From contig JAQFVV010006697.1 in NCBI GenBank assembly GCA_028023455.1, positions 188,001-252,000 of the forward strand: DNA of 64,000 bases. The letters are read 5' to 3'. Source of the DNA: Epiperipatus broadwayi. Lineage: Eukaryota > Onychophora > Udeonychophora > Euonychophora > Peripatidae. Shown in pieces: positions 52,137-64,000 of the stretch (position 1 is the stretch's first letter; every line of letters starts with the position of its first letter). Made by a program: the position numbers and the translations under genes. Under the pieces are notes generated by a model, which searched no databases, was not told the origin of the DNA, and saw only the letters and a list, made by a program, of their open reading frames with translations.

Positions 52137-53222
52137 TTGCTGCAGCAGCAGACTGTGGGCGATAAAAATTATTGGAAAATCTTGGTACCACCTGACCTCA
52201 GAAACCGTCTCATCATGTATATGCATGGTTTAGTAGGGCCCTATGGCCCTAGAAAAACAGAAGAAGCTATAAGACGACAATTTCACTGGCCAAAGCTATA
52301 TGAAGATGTGATGGATACCCTCAAGAAATGTGCTATTTGTGCAAGAGATAAACCACCAAATAGAAACTTTAGTGGAGTAGGTGCCTCTATCATTCCGTCC
52401 GCACCAAATGAAATACTTGCAATTGATCACTATGGCCCATTGCCATCCTACCATAGATTTCGTTACTTACTTGTAACTTATGATCTATTCTCAAAATATG
52501 CTTGGGCCTATCCTGTGATGCAAGCAGATTCCCGTTGCGCAATTCGAGTGTTACAAAAGTGTCAATTCATCATGATTGGAAGACCGATCACCATCCTCTC
52601 GGACCACGGATCGGCCTTTACATCTCAAGAATGGAAGACTTGGTTGAGGCAGCAGAACATTAAACATATTCTAACCTCAATTCGAAATCCTCAGTCTAAT
52701 CCATGTGAACGGGTTATGAGGAAAATAAACCGACTATTTAGGACCCATGTTCACCAAAATCCCAGAAGCTGGGTAAATCAAACTGAAAAGATTTTTCAAT
52801 ATATCAATGGAACCATCAATGAGGCCACTGGCATGATGCCAACATGTTTGCATTTTGGTAAAGCGGACTCATTACTGATCAAGACGTCATTACCCATGGA
52901 TGAACGTGAAATCAATATTGAAACTGACAGACGCAAGGCACACCGCCGCCTTACAGAAAGGGCAGAATGGAAATTATGAGCAGATCGGAGAAGCCAACAT
53001 TTCCAGGTTAGGAACTATGTTTGGGTACGGAACTCTCAACAAAGTAACTGAGATAAAAGAATATATAAAAAGTTCTTTCCTTTGTACCGGGGACCCTTTA
53101 TAATTGATCGCACATGTGGCCCAAATGCATATTTATTAAAAGATGGAGATACCATAAAAGGGACATACAATGCCTATAATCTCAAACCATGTAGGTATTA
53201 TCCACCTGACCTGGGGTTGTAA
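52137..53222 (+). pseudogene. Gypsy-A integrase
   Basis: The zinc-binding part has MHG, GPYGPRKTEEAIRRQFHWP and KKCAICARDK. The second His of the HHCC motif is Tyr (TAT at 52242-52244, one transition from CAT). The catalytic core shows AIDHYGPLP (first Asp), ILSDHGSAF (second Asp) and NPQSNPCERV (Glu), with 34 residues between Asp and Glu. A frameshift at about 52975 ends the main frame; the C-terminal domain continues in another frame as YVWVRNSQ, PLYRGPFIIDRTCGPNAYLL, GTYNAYNLKP and a stop at 53220-53222. No env or chromodomain follows. Confidence 0.8.
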
Positions 53223-53698
53223 AAAGTTGTAAAAATATTAGACTCTTAGGATGGATTAAACGTATATGAGAATATTAAAACGAACTTGATATAATGAACT
53301 TGGTTGAATGGATTGTACTTTAGTCAAATAGGGTTTTGGATAGAAATTTTATTATATATATTATTGTTTTAATTACTATTACTCTTAAAATTTTTTTTAT
53401 ATTATACTAACTAATCCTATTTTAAGAATTTTGTTTTATATATATTCAGTTTAACTAATTATTTCTATGATTTTAACCAGACATGGCCAAATTAGGCCAT
53501 TTTAATTCAACTATAAATTCTAGATCCGGGTATATAAATTGTTCGTTGCTTCATGTAATCTCTGCTTTCTATATTTCAATCTATCTGTACAAAAAGAAAA
53601 TTTTAATAATTTTTTTTTCGTATTTAAATTGTGTAATGTAAAATTTGTTTTCTCTTTCTTGCCTCCTTTGTTCTTCCTTAATTGTTCACGGGAAGTAC
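53223..53698 (+). other. Gypsy-A 3' untranslated region
   Basis: AT-rich sequence between the pol stop and the PPT. No env-like or other frame can be supported. Confidence 0.6.
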
Positions 53699-53705
53699 GG
53701 GGAAA
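53699..53705 (+). promoter_or_regulatory. Gypsy-A polypurine tract
   Basis: GGGGAAA directly before TGAAACAG of the 3' LTR, with another purine-rich stretch (GGGAAG) a few bases upstream. Confidence 0.6.
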
Positions 53706-56239
53706 TGAAACAGTAAGATTCATATTCGAATCTTAAGTTTCACCTTTTTCTGTCGTCTCTCACTGACCGGTCTATCCCGCCCAAATTTAAACTTTTTGAT
53801 ATCGAATTGTGTGTGTAACAATATTAAAAATGTATAAATATATGTAGAATTCAGCATAAACATGCACACATTTCGATCTCAAATTAAACGCAATAAATAG
53901 GGATAAAATAATATAATTTAGATTTCTTTTAGTTATATGATTTTGTATAATTTTAATCATTTATTTTGGATTATAAAGTTTGTATTTATTGCTTTGTTTA
54001 AATTTCATTTAATAATAATTCTAAAAATATCTGATGTAATATTTAATTAAAAGTTAATTATGTTCCTTTTTTGTTTTTGAAATTTAAAAGCATTGGTCAG
54101 TGATAGATAATAGATTAATTAAAGAAAATTTCCCCAAAAATATAATTAGTAAATGTAAAATGTAAACAATAGAACGGCAGCTTTCTTTAATTAAAAAAAC
54201 CAACTAAATGCATTGATTATCCTCAGGGCAGGTTAAATAGAACCTAAAAATATCTTAACAAAAATGTGAAAGATCAAGATAAAAAAAGAGGCCATCTTGG
54301 ACTTGCTGGAGACATTCACTTAAACTTTAGCTTTGCTCTCGATCACTGAGAGTCTCCAAAAATATAAAAATAATTTGTTCCTGCCAAGGTAAGACCGAGT
54401 AAAGCACCTAGATTATTCTCCATCGGGAGATGGCCTATCAGATGCTGAACTTTCCATTGCCCGTCATAAATTCACCATGAAGATCTGCTGCCTTAAATAA
54501 ATGAAAAAGCTGCTGCTGCTGTGAAATTAAATGAAATATCTAAATACAAGAAAGACTTGCCACTCCGGAACTTTTTGCTGCTAAACTCATGGAATAAGAA
54601 AACTTCTTATAAAACAGGTACCTGTCTGTGTTCAAACTCTAGAGTACTCTAATAATATGCTATAGCTCTTCTTCATACTACTTATCTAAATTATAAAATG
54701 TATAAACTACCATTTGTATAACTAAATTGAATAATTAATTTAATATGTAAATTTCTCCAATAATCTAGCTTACCTCACTCTATCTGGGGTGCGTATTTCT
54801 AAAATCTACATTTTATCTATATTTATTATTTAATTATTGCATGCTCATAATTGTCTCTATTTTCAAAGTTTAAATCTATGATCATTTAAAACAATGAATG
54901 CGTGTCAAATTTTCATTAATATTTACTTTCTTTAATAACTTAACTTTCATATAAATCGACACGCATTCAATGCTTCATTTATTGTAATGCAGGGGTCTAC
55001 AACTTCGCAAATGGCTGGCATATTAGTTGTAATCATTCCCAGTTTAGATATGTTTTGTATACAGTAAATCATCATGAATAATTCCAGAAAATTACATTTC
55101 TTTGAGAGTCACCAACGTTCTTTAGTAAGTGTTGATAATGTCAGGCCAAATTAGAAATCCATTTAAATCTTATTATAATTGTTTATAAGTATACATGTGT
55201 TACATTTTAGAGACGCGATGATCTATTCCGCCGTAAATATTCCAGATTCTTCAGGGTTGAAATTAACCACCGTTGTTTTACACAATTGGACATAATAAAT
55301 GCTCCCATAGGATTTGACCTGTCATGCAGCCAGCTGGCAAATTGCGACACGTACCGCTTGTCCCTAGTTATGCTTATGTGACACCTTACTTTGCCGGGCC
55401 GCGGCAGAGACCAGCCCGACAGTTTTATAAACTCATTCGCGGCATTGCAGTTTCAATATACTGCCATTCCATATCGCCTTTCTAAAGCGTACCACGTGTT
55501 CCTTTGCTCAATTCTATTATTCTATATATCACTCCGCCTCTGCCTTATCTTCGTAATTCATTCTCAAATAAATGTTGCCCTTAGTCATAAAATAAATAGT
55601 TTAATTAAATAAATATATGTCCGCCACTCTTAAATCTTACTTTAGACTCTTGCATTGCAAAGGTATAAATTCCCCAAGGCATGCATTAGAAATACTTACT
55701 CGAGAATTTTAGGTAGCTAGATTAAGCCTTCAAATAAGTGAATTTCCTTTGTAAACATTACAGTATATAAAATAATGTCTAAATAAATAAATGTATTCTT
55801 TAAAATATAATCATGTCGCAAATCCCGCTACTGAAGCTTTAAATCCACAAAATATTATTAGTAAATGTTTGTTTTATTAAAATGTATTAATAAAGAATTT
55901 TAAACTATATGTCTGCATTGCGTTTCATTTGTTCGATACCCATTCTATATAATATTTCCTCGATTATGTAAATATGAATGTTTAATTAATATTAGTTTGG
56001 TTATTGGCTAACTCGAGAATAAAATCATGAATCTCTTGCATATCCCTGACCACCGTGCCTAAGGAAATATTTACTAATGTCGCATCAGATGCGTTGTTTT
56101 GTGGATTGTATTGTGGAACCGATAAACTATGTTCAAACTCAGTACCACGGGTGGCTTCACTACTCGATGGTGCTGCTGTTCTGTATGGTGGTCGAATTCT
56201 GCACTATGTTTACGAGTCACATGTTTTCTGACCGTTACA
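53706..56239 (+). repeat. Gypsy-A 3' LTR
   Basis: 2534 bp, TGAAACAG to GTTACA, followed by (AT)n. It has no gap, so it is the best copy of the LTR. It holds the counterparts of the 5' LTR features, including the GCGTGTC/GACACGC hairpin and the small frame at 55391-55612. Confidence 0.9.
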
Positions 56240-57780
56240 ATATATATATATATAGTGTAATTTATTTATATGTCAATGTTTGGTTAAAAGTTTACATAAT
56301 GGGTTTAAGAAGAGAAATGCTATTTTATCATACAATTAAATAATGCCATATACAAAGAAATTTACAGGGAGAGACACTTTAATGTCCTAATAAATTAACA
56401 TCATGTATTTAACAAACTATGATCGATGCCACTTCAATCACACAAGAAATCTACATGTATATAACAGTGATGCCAGGTATATTGGTCTCTGAAATCTGTT
56501 ACATTTATTAAATATTAAACATCAAAGTTATAAAACAAATGTCAATATAACAAACGTTATATTTTAATTCTTGAATTAAAATAAAATAAGAAACATTCAT
56601 TTATGCATGTGGGAGTGACTCGTCTAAGGGAAATAGCTTAATGCAAGCTTTTCATGACATTCTACATATAAAATAATAATAAATAGCAAAAATGGTTTAG
56701 TTATATTGCAATGTTATGGCTTACAGACTAGCTTTAGGTATAATTCTAAAATACTCCAAAAAATTGCAGTGCAAGCATGAGGCAGCAAATATAAGATTCA
56801 GTCAATTTTCAGCCAAGAAGATGCTTCATCATTTAAGTGAGAAAAGAAAAATGGTATGCTTGTCCTTCTGGCAGGCTATACCTGGAGAGGAAGAAAGTTG
56901 GGAGATGCAATCATCTGGCTTACAGCGCTTCTGCTATTCTTTCTGGAGGTGTCCTAGAACATTTCAATGCCACCTAAAATATTTATAAGTGAAATTATGA
57001 TAAAGCAAATAATGACAATGGCTGACCTATGCTGGCAATACTATGAAACTGCAATACATCCTTTAATGATGTCAAAGTAACTAATGGCCTAAATATATGA
57101 TTTTAATTGGGTTTAATGGCATGACTTCTATACTAAACCAAATTAAATAACTTAAATCTAAAATGATATGAATGTCTTAATGTCACATGATTACATTTCC
57201 CTTCATTAAATGGATCCCACATACATTTGGAATCAGTAAGCATTATTTAACAATATCATGCTCAAGGCACTACACATAAATAATTATTACATTTAAAAAA
57301 AGGAACCATCATTATTAGTTAAACTATCTGAATGGAAATTGAATTAATAGTGCTTTTAAATAACATTTTTGTTTATATTCAACAAATATACATGTGGCAG
57401 TATTCTCTACTATCGCATTTGTATACACATGTGCTTGAGGCTACAGCCTTAATGAATATTACTTATGTAATCAATGTGTGTTTAAATAAATTTATAATTA
57501 CAACTTTAAATAATCTTCCTGAAAACAAAAATATTCAACTAGTTTTCAACCCAGTGAACAATGACATTGAAACAAATAATTTAAAGTAATTAAAATATTG
57601 CTGAAGTGTTGGGGCTTTAAAATACTAATCTAAAATATAGACTTGTGGATTTGAGTTGATTTGGCATATAAATTACATCTTTAGTAAACTATATAGAAAA
57701 CAATTACAATAATAAATTTCTACAGCACTAAAAGAAAATATACGATTTAATAGTTAAATTAGATGTGAGCATATATATAT
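56240..57780. other. non-coding stretch
   Basis: A partial copy of the 101-bp repeat lies at 57405-57475. The block 56740-57070 is less AT-rich and has a 90-residue frame (56716-56988) that I do not recognise; its composition gives no domain signal, and I take it as an old repeat remnant. Confidence 0.5.
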
Positions 57781-57833
57781 ATTCCAAACAACGGTAAACA
57801 ATTTATAATATAATATAAATAAAAACTCATAAA

Positions 57834-57871
57834 GAAATATTTTCGATTATATTCATAATCATTATCAACTC
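57834..57871 (-). ncRNA. hammerhead-like motif, inverted Penelope arm
   Basis: Minus-strand mirror of the 59556-59593 motif with the same TTGATAA core and stem II. Confidence 0.5.
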
Positions 57872-58394
57872 AACTTTTAAAATGGAATCATCTATTACCA
57901 ACCGGAAACACATGTCGATTTAAATATCCCACAATTCATTAATCCTAACATTTGCTGACTGTCTGTTTATTATCATATTTTTATACCTACTAATAAAAAC
58001 TGCCTCTTTAATTTTTCTTTTTTCATTATCTCTCTCGGCCTTAAATTTTTATTTTGTTTATATCAAAATCAAATTTAAAATTACAATTCCTATCATGATC
58101 ATAAAAAACAGATTGATTTCATTATTATTATCATTACATATCTGTACATTTTTCAAAACTCTTTTATACAAAAATTTATGTTCTTTAATTCTTTTCTCCA
58201 TATTACATCTAGATTCCCCCACATATGATAAGTTACACCCACAAAAAAATTCTATAAATTATATTACTCACATTATTTTTTTCTAACTTATCTTTTGAAT
58301 TATTAACCATTCTATTTATATTACCCGATCCATAAAATGAAACATTATATATACTATTATAAACTTTTTTTATAAATTTTACTTGATTATTATT

Positions 58395-58495
58395 CTTTTC
58401 TTCCATAGCATAAGCTTGTGGTTAAAACACCTGTAGAAGTCCCTACTATCGCATTTTATATGCATATTATTGAGGTTATAGCATCAGTAAATATT
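58395..58495 (+). mobile_element. 101-bp SINE-like insertion with 14-bp target duplication
   Basis: Flanked by ACTTGATTATTATT at 58381-58394 and 58496-58509. The opposite arm of the dimer has the uninterrupted site (reverse complement at about 59017-59030), so this is a true insertion. The 5' part (TAGCATAAGCTTGTGGTTAA) resembles a tRNA A-box region. There is no poly(A) tail. Related copies are at 5066-5153 and 57405-57475. Confidence 0.75.
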
Positions 58496-58509
58496 ACTTG
58501 ATTATTATT

Positions 58510-58710
58510 ATAAAAAGGCAAATAAATCCACTTCTTAGTCTCAATTTTTTCATCACCAGTATTCCTATTAATTTTCTTACTAAATTGACAAACCACTTGA
58601 TAAATTTCTTTTATATTATAAACCACACTTAATAATTCACTTACATAATTTTCAATATTTTTCTTTTTATCACATGCATATTTACACAAAATATTATTTC
58701 TATGTAAAAA
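58510..58710 (-). pseudogene. Penelope-like linker fragment, inverted copy
   Basis: The minus-strand frame (58456-58689) encodes KYACDKKKNIENYVSELLS, then KIETKKWIYLPFYNNNQV, the same linker as the plus copy but with the Trp codon intact. It runs into the 101-bp insertion, which supplies the last residues before the stop. The rest of the endonuclease lies beyond the insertion (57990-58394, minus strand) with no open frame of note checked. Confidence 0.7.
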
Positions 58711-58850
58711 GTATGATTGACTATAAATTGTTTATTAAACCTATTGAAATGAGAGAGTATAGTCCATATTTATCCTAAATGCCACATAATTATAAAATGG
58801 CTGGTTTTAGGTTTTTTTTTACATAAAAATAATATTTTGTGTAAATATGC

Positions 58851-59436
58851 ATGTGATAAAAAGAAAAATATTGAAAATTATGTAAGTGAATTATTAAGTG
58901 TGGGTTATAATATAAAAAAAATTTATCAAGTGGTTTGTCAATTTAGTAAGAAAATTAATAGGAATACTGGTGATGAAAAAATTGAGAGTAAGAAGTAGAT
59001 TTCTTTGCCTTTTTATAATAATAATCAAGTAAAATTTATGAAAAAAGTTCATAATAGTATATATAATGTTTCATTTTATGGATCGGGTAATTTAAATAGA
59101 ATGGTTAATAATTCAAAAGATAAGTTAGAAAAAAATAATGTGAGTAATATAATTTATAGAATTTTTTGTGGGTGTAACTTATCATATGTGGGGGAATCTA
59201 GATGTAATTTGGAGAAAAGAATTAAAGAACATAAATTGTTGTATAAAAGAGTTTTGAAAAATGTACAGATATGTAATGATAATAATAATGAAATCAAGTT
59301 ATATACTGAATCTGTTTTTTATGATCATGATAGGAATTGTAATTTTAAATTTGATTTTGATATAAACAAAATAAAAATTTTAGGCCAAGAGAGAGATAAT
59401 GAAAAAAGAAAAATTAAAGAGACAGTTTTTTATTAG
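58851..59436 (+). pseudogene. Penelope-like protein C-terminus: linker and GIY-YIG endonuclease
   Basis: The frame is open upstream of 58851 and is interrupted by a TAG at 58996-58998 where the inverted copy has TGG (Trp). After it, WISLPFYNN-like sequence (family: LPY.P) leads to the endonuclease: SNIIYRIFCGCNLSYVGES (the GIY...YIG pair appears as IYR and YVG), RCNLEKRIKEHK (catalytic Arg region and EH), then a His-Asp-x-Asp-Cys tail with FDFDINKIKILGQE and KRKIKET. The CxC after IYR is typical of Penelope-like EN domains. In an active element this domain nicks target DNA for reverse transcription. Only one stop breaks this part, so it is fairly young. Confidence 0.85.
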
Positions 59437-59555
59437 TAGGTATAAAAATATGATAATAAACAGACAGTCAGCAAATGTTAGGATTAATGAATTGTGGGAT
59501 ATTTAAATCGACATGTGTTTCCAGTTGGTAATAGATGATTCCATTTTGAAAGTTG

Positions 59556-59593
59556 AGTTGATAATGATTATGAATATAATCGAAAATATTACT
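59556..59593 (+). ncRNA. hammerhead-like motif downstream of the Penelope endonuclease
   Basis: AG, core TTGATAA (59558-59564), stem II GATTAT (59566-59571) with ATAATC (59576-59581), GAAA (59582-59585), palindromic AATATT, A, then CT pairing with AG. The position, about 120 bp after the endonuclease stop, is where Penelope-like elements are known to carry hammerheads. The inverted arm has the mirror copy at about 57834-57871. Confidence 0.55.
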
Positions 59594-59649
59594 TTATGAG
59601 TTTTTATTTATATTATATTACAAATTGTTTACCGTTGTTTGGAATATAT

Positions 59650-62600
59650 TTAAGTTTTGTTATTGTATTATTAATATTTGCGGACATTTATTTTGTTTTT
59701 TTAATATATATATATATATATATTAATATAAAAATATAAATAAATATTATAGACAACTATATTTGAATTAATAAATAATAAATATTAAAGTATTTTATGA
59801 AGACAACATATTGGATTTTAATTTCATCATATGATATCTACATATTGTACATATGTGAAACTTCACTTGGTTCCAAAAGGTGCTGAAGTGGATATTAGCT
59901 TAACTTTTTATTTTTATTTTTCTAATTTAAAAAAAAAAATAATGATAAAAATAGAAGTTAATTAGTTAATGAATAGTATAAGATAATATTATGTAATATT
60001 ATAATAATTATCGGTTATTTATAGGGTTAAATGTAAATATTTCAATAATTATATATTTCAATAGTAACATGTAATAATCAGTTTAATGAGAGATGTAAAA
60101 TAGTTAGTTTACTTGAAGGAAATGTCAGAAATAGTTGTGAATTGATAAATAATATTGAATATATTTTAATATAACTATTGTTTAATTTATTTTTTTAGTG
60201 TTTAAATTATAATAAACAGATATTGGAAATACATAATATTAAAATTAGTTTAAAAATAATCTGTAAATTTTATTTAAAGCAGTGTAATAATGTTTAAAAG
60301 GTTTAATTTAGACTGGCCATTGAAAGTTGTTTTGGGTTTAATGTTCAATGGTATTTTATTTTTGTAGTTTTAAAATAAGTTATAATTAGCTAGTAAGGTT
60401 CAAGCTAATTAGGTCATTCGTATATGTGAATGTAGGGAAAGACACGTGACTATAGGGATAAGTAATAGTTTATTTGTAATATTGATTCAAAACAAATAAA
60501 TTAATGAAATTTAAAACTAAATGTTTAAAAGTTTTGATAAATAAAACTAGTGCTAATTTTTATATTTGTTTTATTTAAAATTTATTCTAAAGTATTGCAT
60601 AAAATAGTTAATAATTGACTTTTATTCAGAAATGGTTAATGACCACATGATTTTCAGATAATTAAATCAATTTACATTGGCAATCAATTTCAGCTGATCT
60701 GTCAGAAGTGTTAGTTATCAAACTTGATTGATTTTAAAAAGCGGTTTGATGAGTGGGCAGAGTAATGAAATTATCAGATAGAAATAGGTGTTGAAGAATA
60801 CTTGTGTGTGTTCTGGGGTGGTTAATTATAAATTTCTCTTTAAAATAAAAAAAAAAATGTAATTTTTTTTAAAGTTATTATTTTGTTAAAAATAAAGTAT
60901 GTTTAAATAAAATATTTTAAATTGTTCTACAAGTATGAAAAGCTGCTAAGCTAACAGGTAATATTTTCTGATATCAACTTTCAGTCAAAATTTTGAAACC
61001 GTAGTAACAAAATGTTTATAAGTTATATATTTCTTATCTTATATACATACTGTATGTCTTTTATCTATTGGAAACCTAAATTAAAATTATTAATATTTAC
61101 ATGGCTACATTACTTTGTTGTACTAAATTATTTTATTAGCTGGAGGATACTTATTATTATTTAATTAAATAAAACATAAGTCAGGAGAACTGAAAGACAT
61201 TATAGTGAACTATATTGTAGTTTAAAAAATGCATCAATCTCCTTGTATAAAAATTTATTTAACGCTATCATTAGGTCTGACTTTTATCCCTGATATTTGA
61301 TATTGACTTTAAAATATTTTCATGTTTTTAATAATGCTTATTTCTAAAATAAATTTAGAAGAAATGTACTGTGCTAAACTCAGAAAGAATAAATTGTATC
61401 TGCATAACATTAGTATAATTTTATTGATTTTGCCTAGTGTTCAACTGTAAGATATTGAATACAAGATATTAATTATCTTACTCCATAAATGGTTAGACAA
61501 AATATTATAGAATGTCATTAATTAAGGATGAATTTTCAAATAATAGTGTATCTTAAAAGTTTATTGTTTATACCTTGACCTGAAATGAAAGTGGTTTATT
61601 TTAGCTAATTGGAAAACAGATGAAAATATGAACTTTTAAAAAATAAATAAGTCCTGTCTTATGCTAAGCAATGGGAAGTGAAAGTTATTTGGAAATAAAA
61701 ATTTCAAAATGCTATATGAGAAATAATTTAAAAGTTATTTATTTATAAAAGAAAAGAAGAAATGAATTTTTTTAAAAGAAAAATGGAATTAAAAATCAGA
61801 AAGCAATATTATTATGAATTTAAACTTAGGATGCTATAAAACATTATCAACTGAAGAATTTGTTTTTTTTTTAATGCTGGCCTATCTTATTTTAATGTTT
61901 TAATATATCTTTAAAGGAAGAAATTTATTTGTCTTTGAAGAACTATTTAAAATATGTTTCATTTTTATTAACATTCATTGCCATGCTTATAAACATTTTG
62001 ATTAGGAGCTTCGAATACCATCAAATAAAGTTATTCTCAACAAATTATTTACTTATCTAGAATGAAAAGCCAGTATGAAGCTGAAACCATGAACTTGAGT
62101 TACTGTATTATTTTTTTATTGTTATTATTGTCTATAGTTTATTCGTTTTAAAACAAAATAAGAAAACCAGAAAAATATTTATACTATATAATTTATTTTA
62201 AAATATGTATAACATTATTGGCATAAATATAACAGCTAAACTAAAGTAACAATTTTAATTTTTTAATGGGTTATAGAATAAGTAGATTGATATTCTGCTA
62301 TTCACAGGTAGATTATATGCTATTATTTATATTTATTAAGCATTACAGATTAAGTTTATTTGATAATTTCATTCATAGAGATTTAAATATACCAGTCTTA
62401 TCTTACTATCTGGGGGATGTGTCACTCAGTTTTATTTTAAACCAGCCAAAGAAGTTTATCAGAGAGTTTCCATTCACTTGTTTTATGAGTGCTATATTAG
62501 TAATAACTGCAAATATTTTTTATATACATTGAGAATTGGTGTTCTCACATTAGACTTGCAATCTTTTAAAAGTCCACACTAGTCACTATATTTAGTATTG

Positions 62601-62772
62601 AATATTTTATTATGTGTGCATTGTGCCTTGCCTAGAATTTTATATGCATTTAATTTTAAAGTATCTCTTATAGTAGTCATTTTGACACAGTTTTGCTTTG
62701 TTGGTTTTTACATTGAATATGCGCTTTTGTATTTTAAATTTCTTAGTGATAACTTAGTTGATTCATGTGAAG
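59650..62772. other. AT-rich non-coding stretch
   Basis: No gene recognised. The frames at 62266-62532 and 62598-62804 (88 and 68 residues) are hydrophobic and AT-driven, with no family resemblance. Confidence 0.5.
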
Positions 62773-62774
62773 TA

Positions 62775-63910
62775 CACCTGGGTCTCATTTTACGCGATAG
62801 ATAGGTTCCTCAGAAAACATGCGCAAACGAAATCACACAAAAATAGACGTAATTTACCTTGAAAAAGGGGGGATACAGACTGTGATTTTTCAAAACTCGC
62901 ATAAAAGCAAAGCACCAACATAAAATTTACTTTAAAATTTGTGCAAAAAAATAAATAAATAAGGAAATAAAATATGACTAATAAAAAATTTCAAATTTGA
63001 AAAAATTGATACAAGACAAACTTTTTTTAACTATAATATTTAATTTTATTCAAAATAATATATTTTTATGCATAATTTACAGTACAGTAATTATCATTTT
63101 TTTATACACGTTTTAATTATTAACTCTATTTGCCGATAAACAGTTTCATTTGCAAACTGCTAAAAAATAGATTCTTCACAAGAGGAAATATAACTAGCGC
63201 CAAGTTCACTCTCACATTGTGTTAATGTTTTTCTGTTGACAACATAATTAGTAATTAATCTTTGAGACGATGATTTTATTAATTGTTTATGAACTTAGAC
63301 TTATGATAATAAAAAGACATTTATTCACCACTGCTGGGAAAAATTTAAATTAAAACTAACAACTAAAAATTAAATTCTTATTTTTGTCTTTAATTTTTTA
63401 ATTTTCAATTCCATTTAAAAATCAAATTTTGTTTTACATCACATTGCCATAAGTAATTTTTAAATTGTTAATTACAATTAAAAATCAGATTTTAATTTTT
63501 AATTGTCAAATTTAATTGTGCCACTGCTATTACTGACCTTTTAAAAATAAACTTGTGGACACTAAATGATTAATAATTGATTATGTTGTTTTTTAAAAAT
63601 CAAAAACAGAATGTGATTTAAAATGCAAAATTAAGACACACAATGTTTAATGTGTGTATATATATAAAATGTGGAAATCATGATTTTAATTTCATTATTG
63701 CATAAAATCTTACTATTATAAAGCACTGAAAATATTGAAATTACTAAGATGAATATCAAATTCCAATAATGTGCTATTACTTTCAATATAATGCAAGTGC
63801 GCAAAATTTATTATTTAAAGTAATATCAGAGTTCGTCTTCCGGTGAAACATATGAATCACATAACTTCAAAATCGTGTTAAATAAGTCCGCATAAAAAGA
63901 GACCCAGGTG
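62775..63910. mobile_element. pogo/Tigger-like non-autonomous DNA element
   Basis: Terminal inverted repeats CACCTGGGTCTC (62775-62786) and GAGACCCAGGTG (63899-63910) are identical for 12 bp and stay similar through TTTTAYGCG. TA lies on both sides (62773-62774 and 63911-63912), the target duplication of the Tc1/mariner-pogo group. The subterminal ATAGGTTCCTCAGAAAACATGCGC resembles Tigger-type ends. The 1136-bp interior has no transposase frame. Confidence 0.75.
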
Positions 63911-63912
63911 TA

Positions 63913-64000
63913 TATATCTTGTCATTAGTTATTATTTGTTAGCCTCAGAGTTAGGCTTAGTTAATAATTTTGAGTATGCTTTATGGAGTAGACAAGGTCC
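63913..64000. other. window end
   Basis: No feature seen in the last 88 bp. Confidence 0.5.

Larger units (their letters stand above)
45125..56239 (+). mobile_element. Ty3/gypsy LTR retrotransposon Gypsy-A, near complete
   Basis: Order: 5' LTR, primer-binding site, gag, protease, reverse transcriptase, RNase H, integrase, PPT, 3' LTR. LTRs begin TGAAACAG and end GACCGTTACA (TG...CA) and are about 2.53 kb, unusually long. Both outer flanks are (AT)n, so a 4-5-bp target duplication (ATAT or similar) cannot be resolved. There is no env. The coding region is broken by one nonsense codon and at least five frameshifts. LTRs differ by about 2 percent over the 380 bp I compared. Confidence 0.9.
57781..59646. 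mobile_element. Penelope-like inverted dimer with GIY-YIG endonuclease
   Basis: The left arm 57781-58710 is the reverse complement of the right arm 58818-59646, with a 107-bp spacer. The left arm is 101 bp longer because of one insertion at 58395-58495 plus its duplicated target. Both arms carry the region from the linker before the endonuclease to the 3' end. The reverse transcriptase is missing, so both copies are 5'-truncated. Outer ends are next to short (AT)n runs. Confidence 0.85.

Noticed and set aside
56716-56988. 90-residue frame
   Set aside because: No recognisable domain, splice context or repeat of the frame; kept only as a mention in the region entry.
60746-60776. TTGATGAG...GAAA as a hammerhead
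   Set aside because: No pairing for stem II between the boxes.
62266-62804. Two hydrophobic frames as membrane protein exons
   Set aside because: Composition explains them; no splice sites or family resemblance.

Overview
The window is animal nuclear DNA. By eye it is about three quarters A+T, with long (AT)n and (TAA)n microsatellites, no operons, no long host ORFs, a spliced small gene and four classes of eukaryotic mobile element (Penelope-like, RTE-clade LINE, Ty3/gypsy LTR, pogo/Tigger-like DNA element). The mix suggests an invertebrate. I cannot name a phylum from the sequence alone.

Layout. 1-1063: a tandem satellite with a 399-bp period; each unit carries a type I hammerhead-ribozyme-like fold. 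1080-6520: AT-rich, one short interspersed repeat. 6581-7459 and 15745-16186: inverted dimers of Penelope-like 3' ends, each arm with a degenerate hammerhead-like motif. 11806-13521: a broken RTE-type LINE. 13765-15690: an old solo LTR of the Gypsy-B family. 17170-17600: a candidate core promoter (CCAAT, TATA, TCAGT initiator). 19926-20021: a signal-peptide exon. 20022-42723: one large, TE-filled intron. 31025-38708: a palindromic cluster of Gypsy-B LTRs around a pol fragment. 40.2-41.3 kb: a third hammerhead-like repeat family. 42724-42855: the terminal exon of the small secreted cysteine-rich peptide gene, with a poly(A) signal. 45125-56239: a nearly complete Ty3/gypsy element (Gypsy-A) with 2.5-kb LTRs, multiply frameshifted and interrupted by a 500-N scaffold gap. 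57781-59646: a large Penelope-like inverted dimer with a recognisable GIY-YIG endonuclease. 62775-63910: a pogo/Tigger-like non-autonomous DNA element.

The only host protein gene I can support is the two-coding-exon cysteine-rich peptide. Its exons lie 22.7 kb apart, are in the same phase, and together give eight cysteines with knottin-like spacing. The most unusual property of the window is three unrelated repeat families with hammerhead-like folds: the 399-bp satellite with near-canonical cores, the Penelope-like 3' ends with a U3/A8 core, and the 40-41 kb repeats. All activity statements are inference from sequence.
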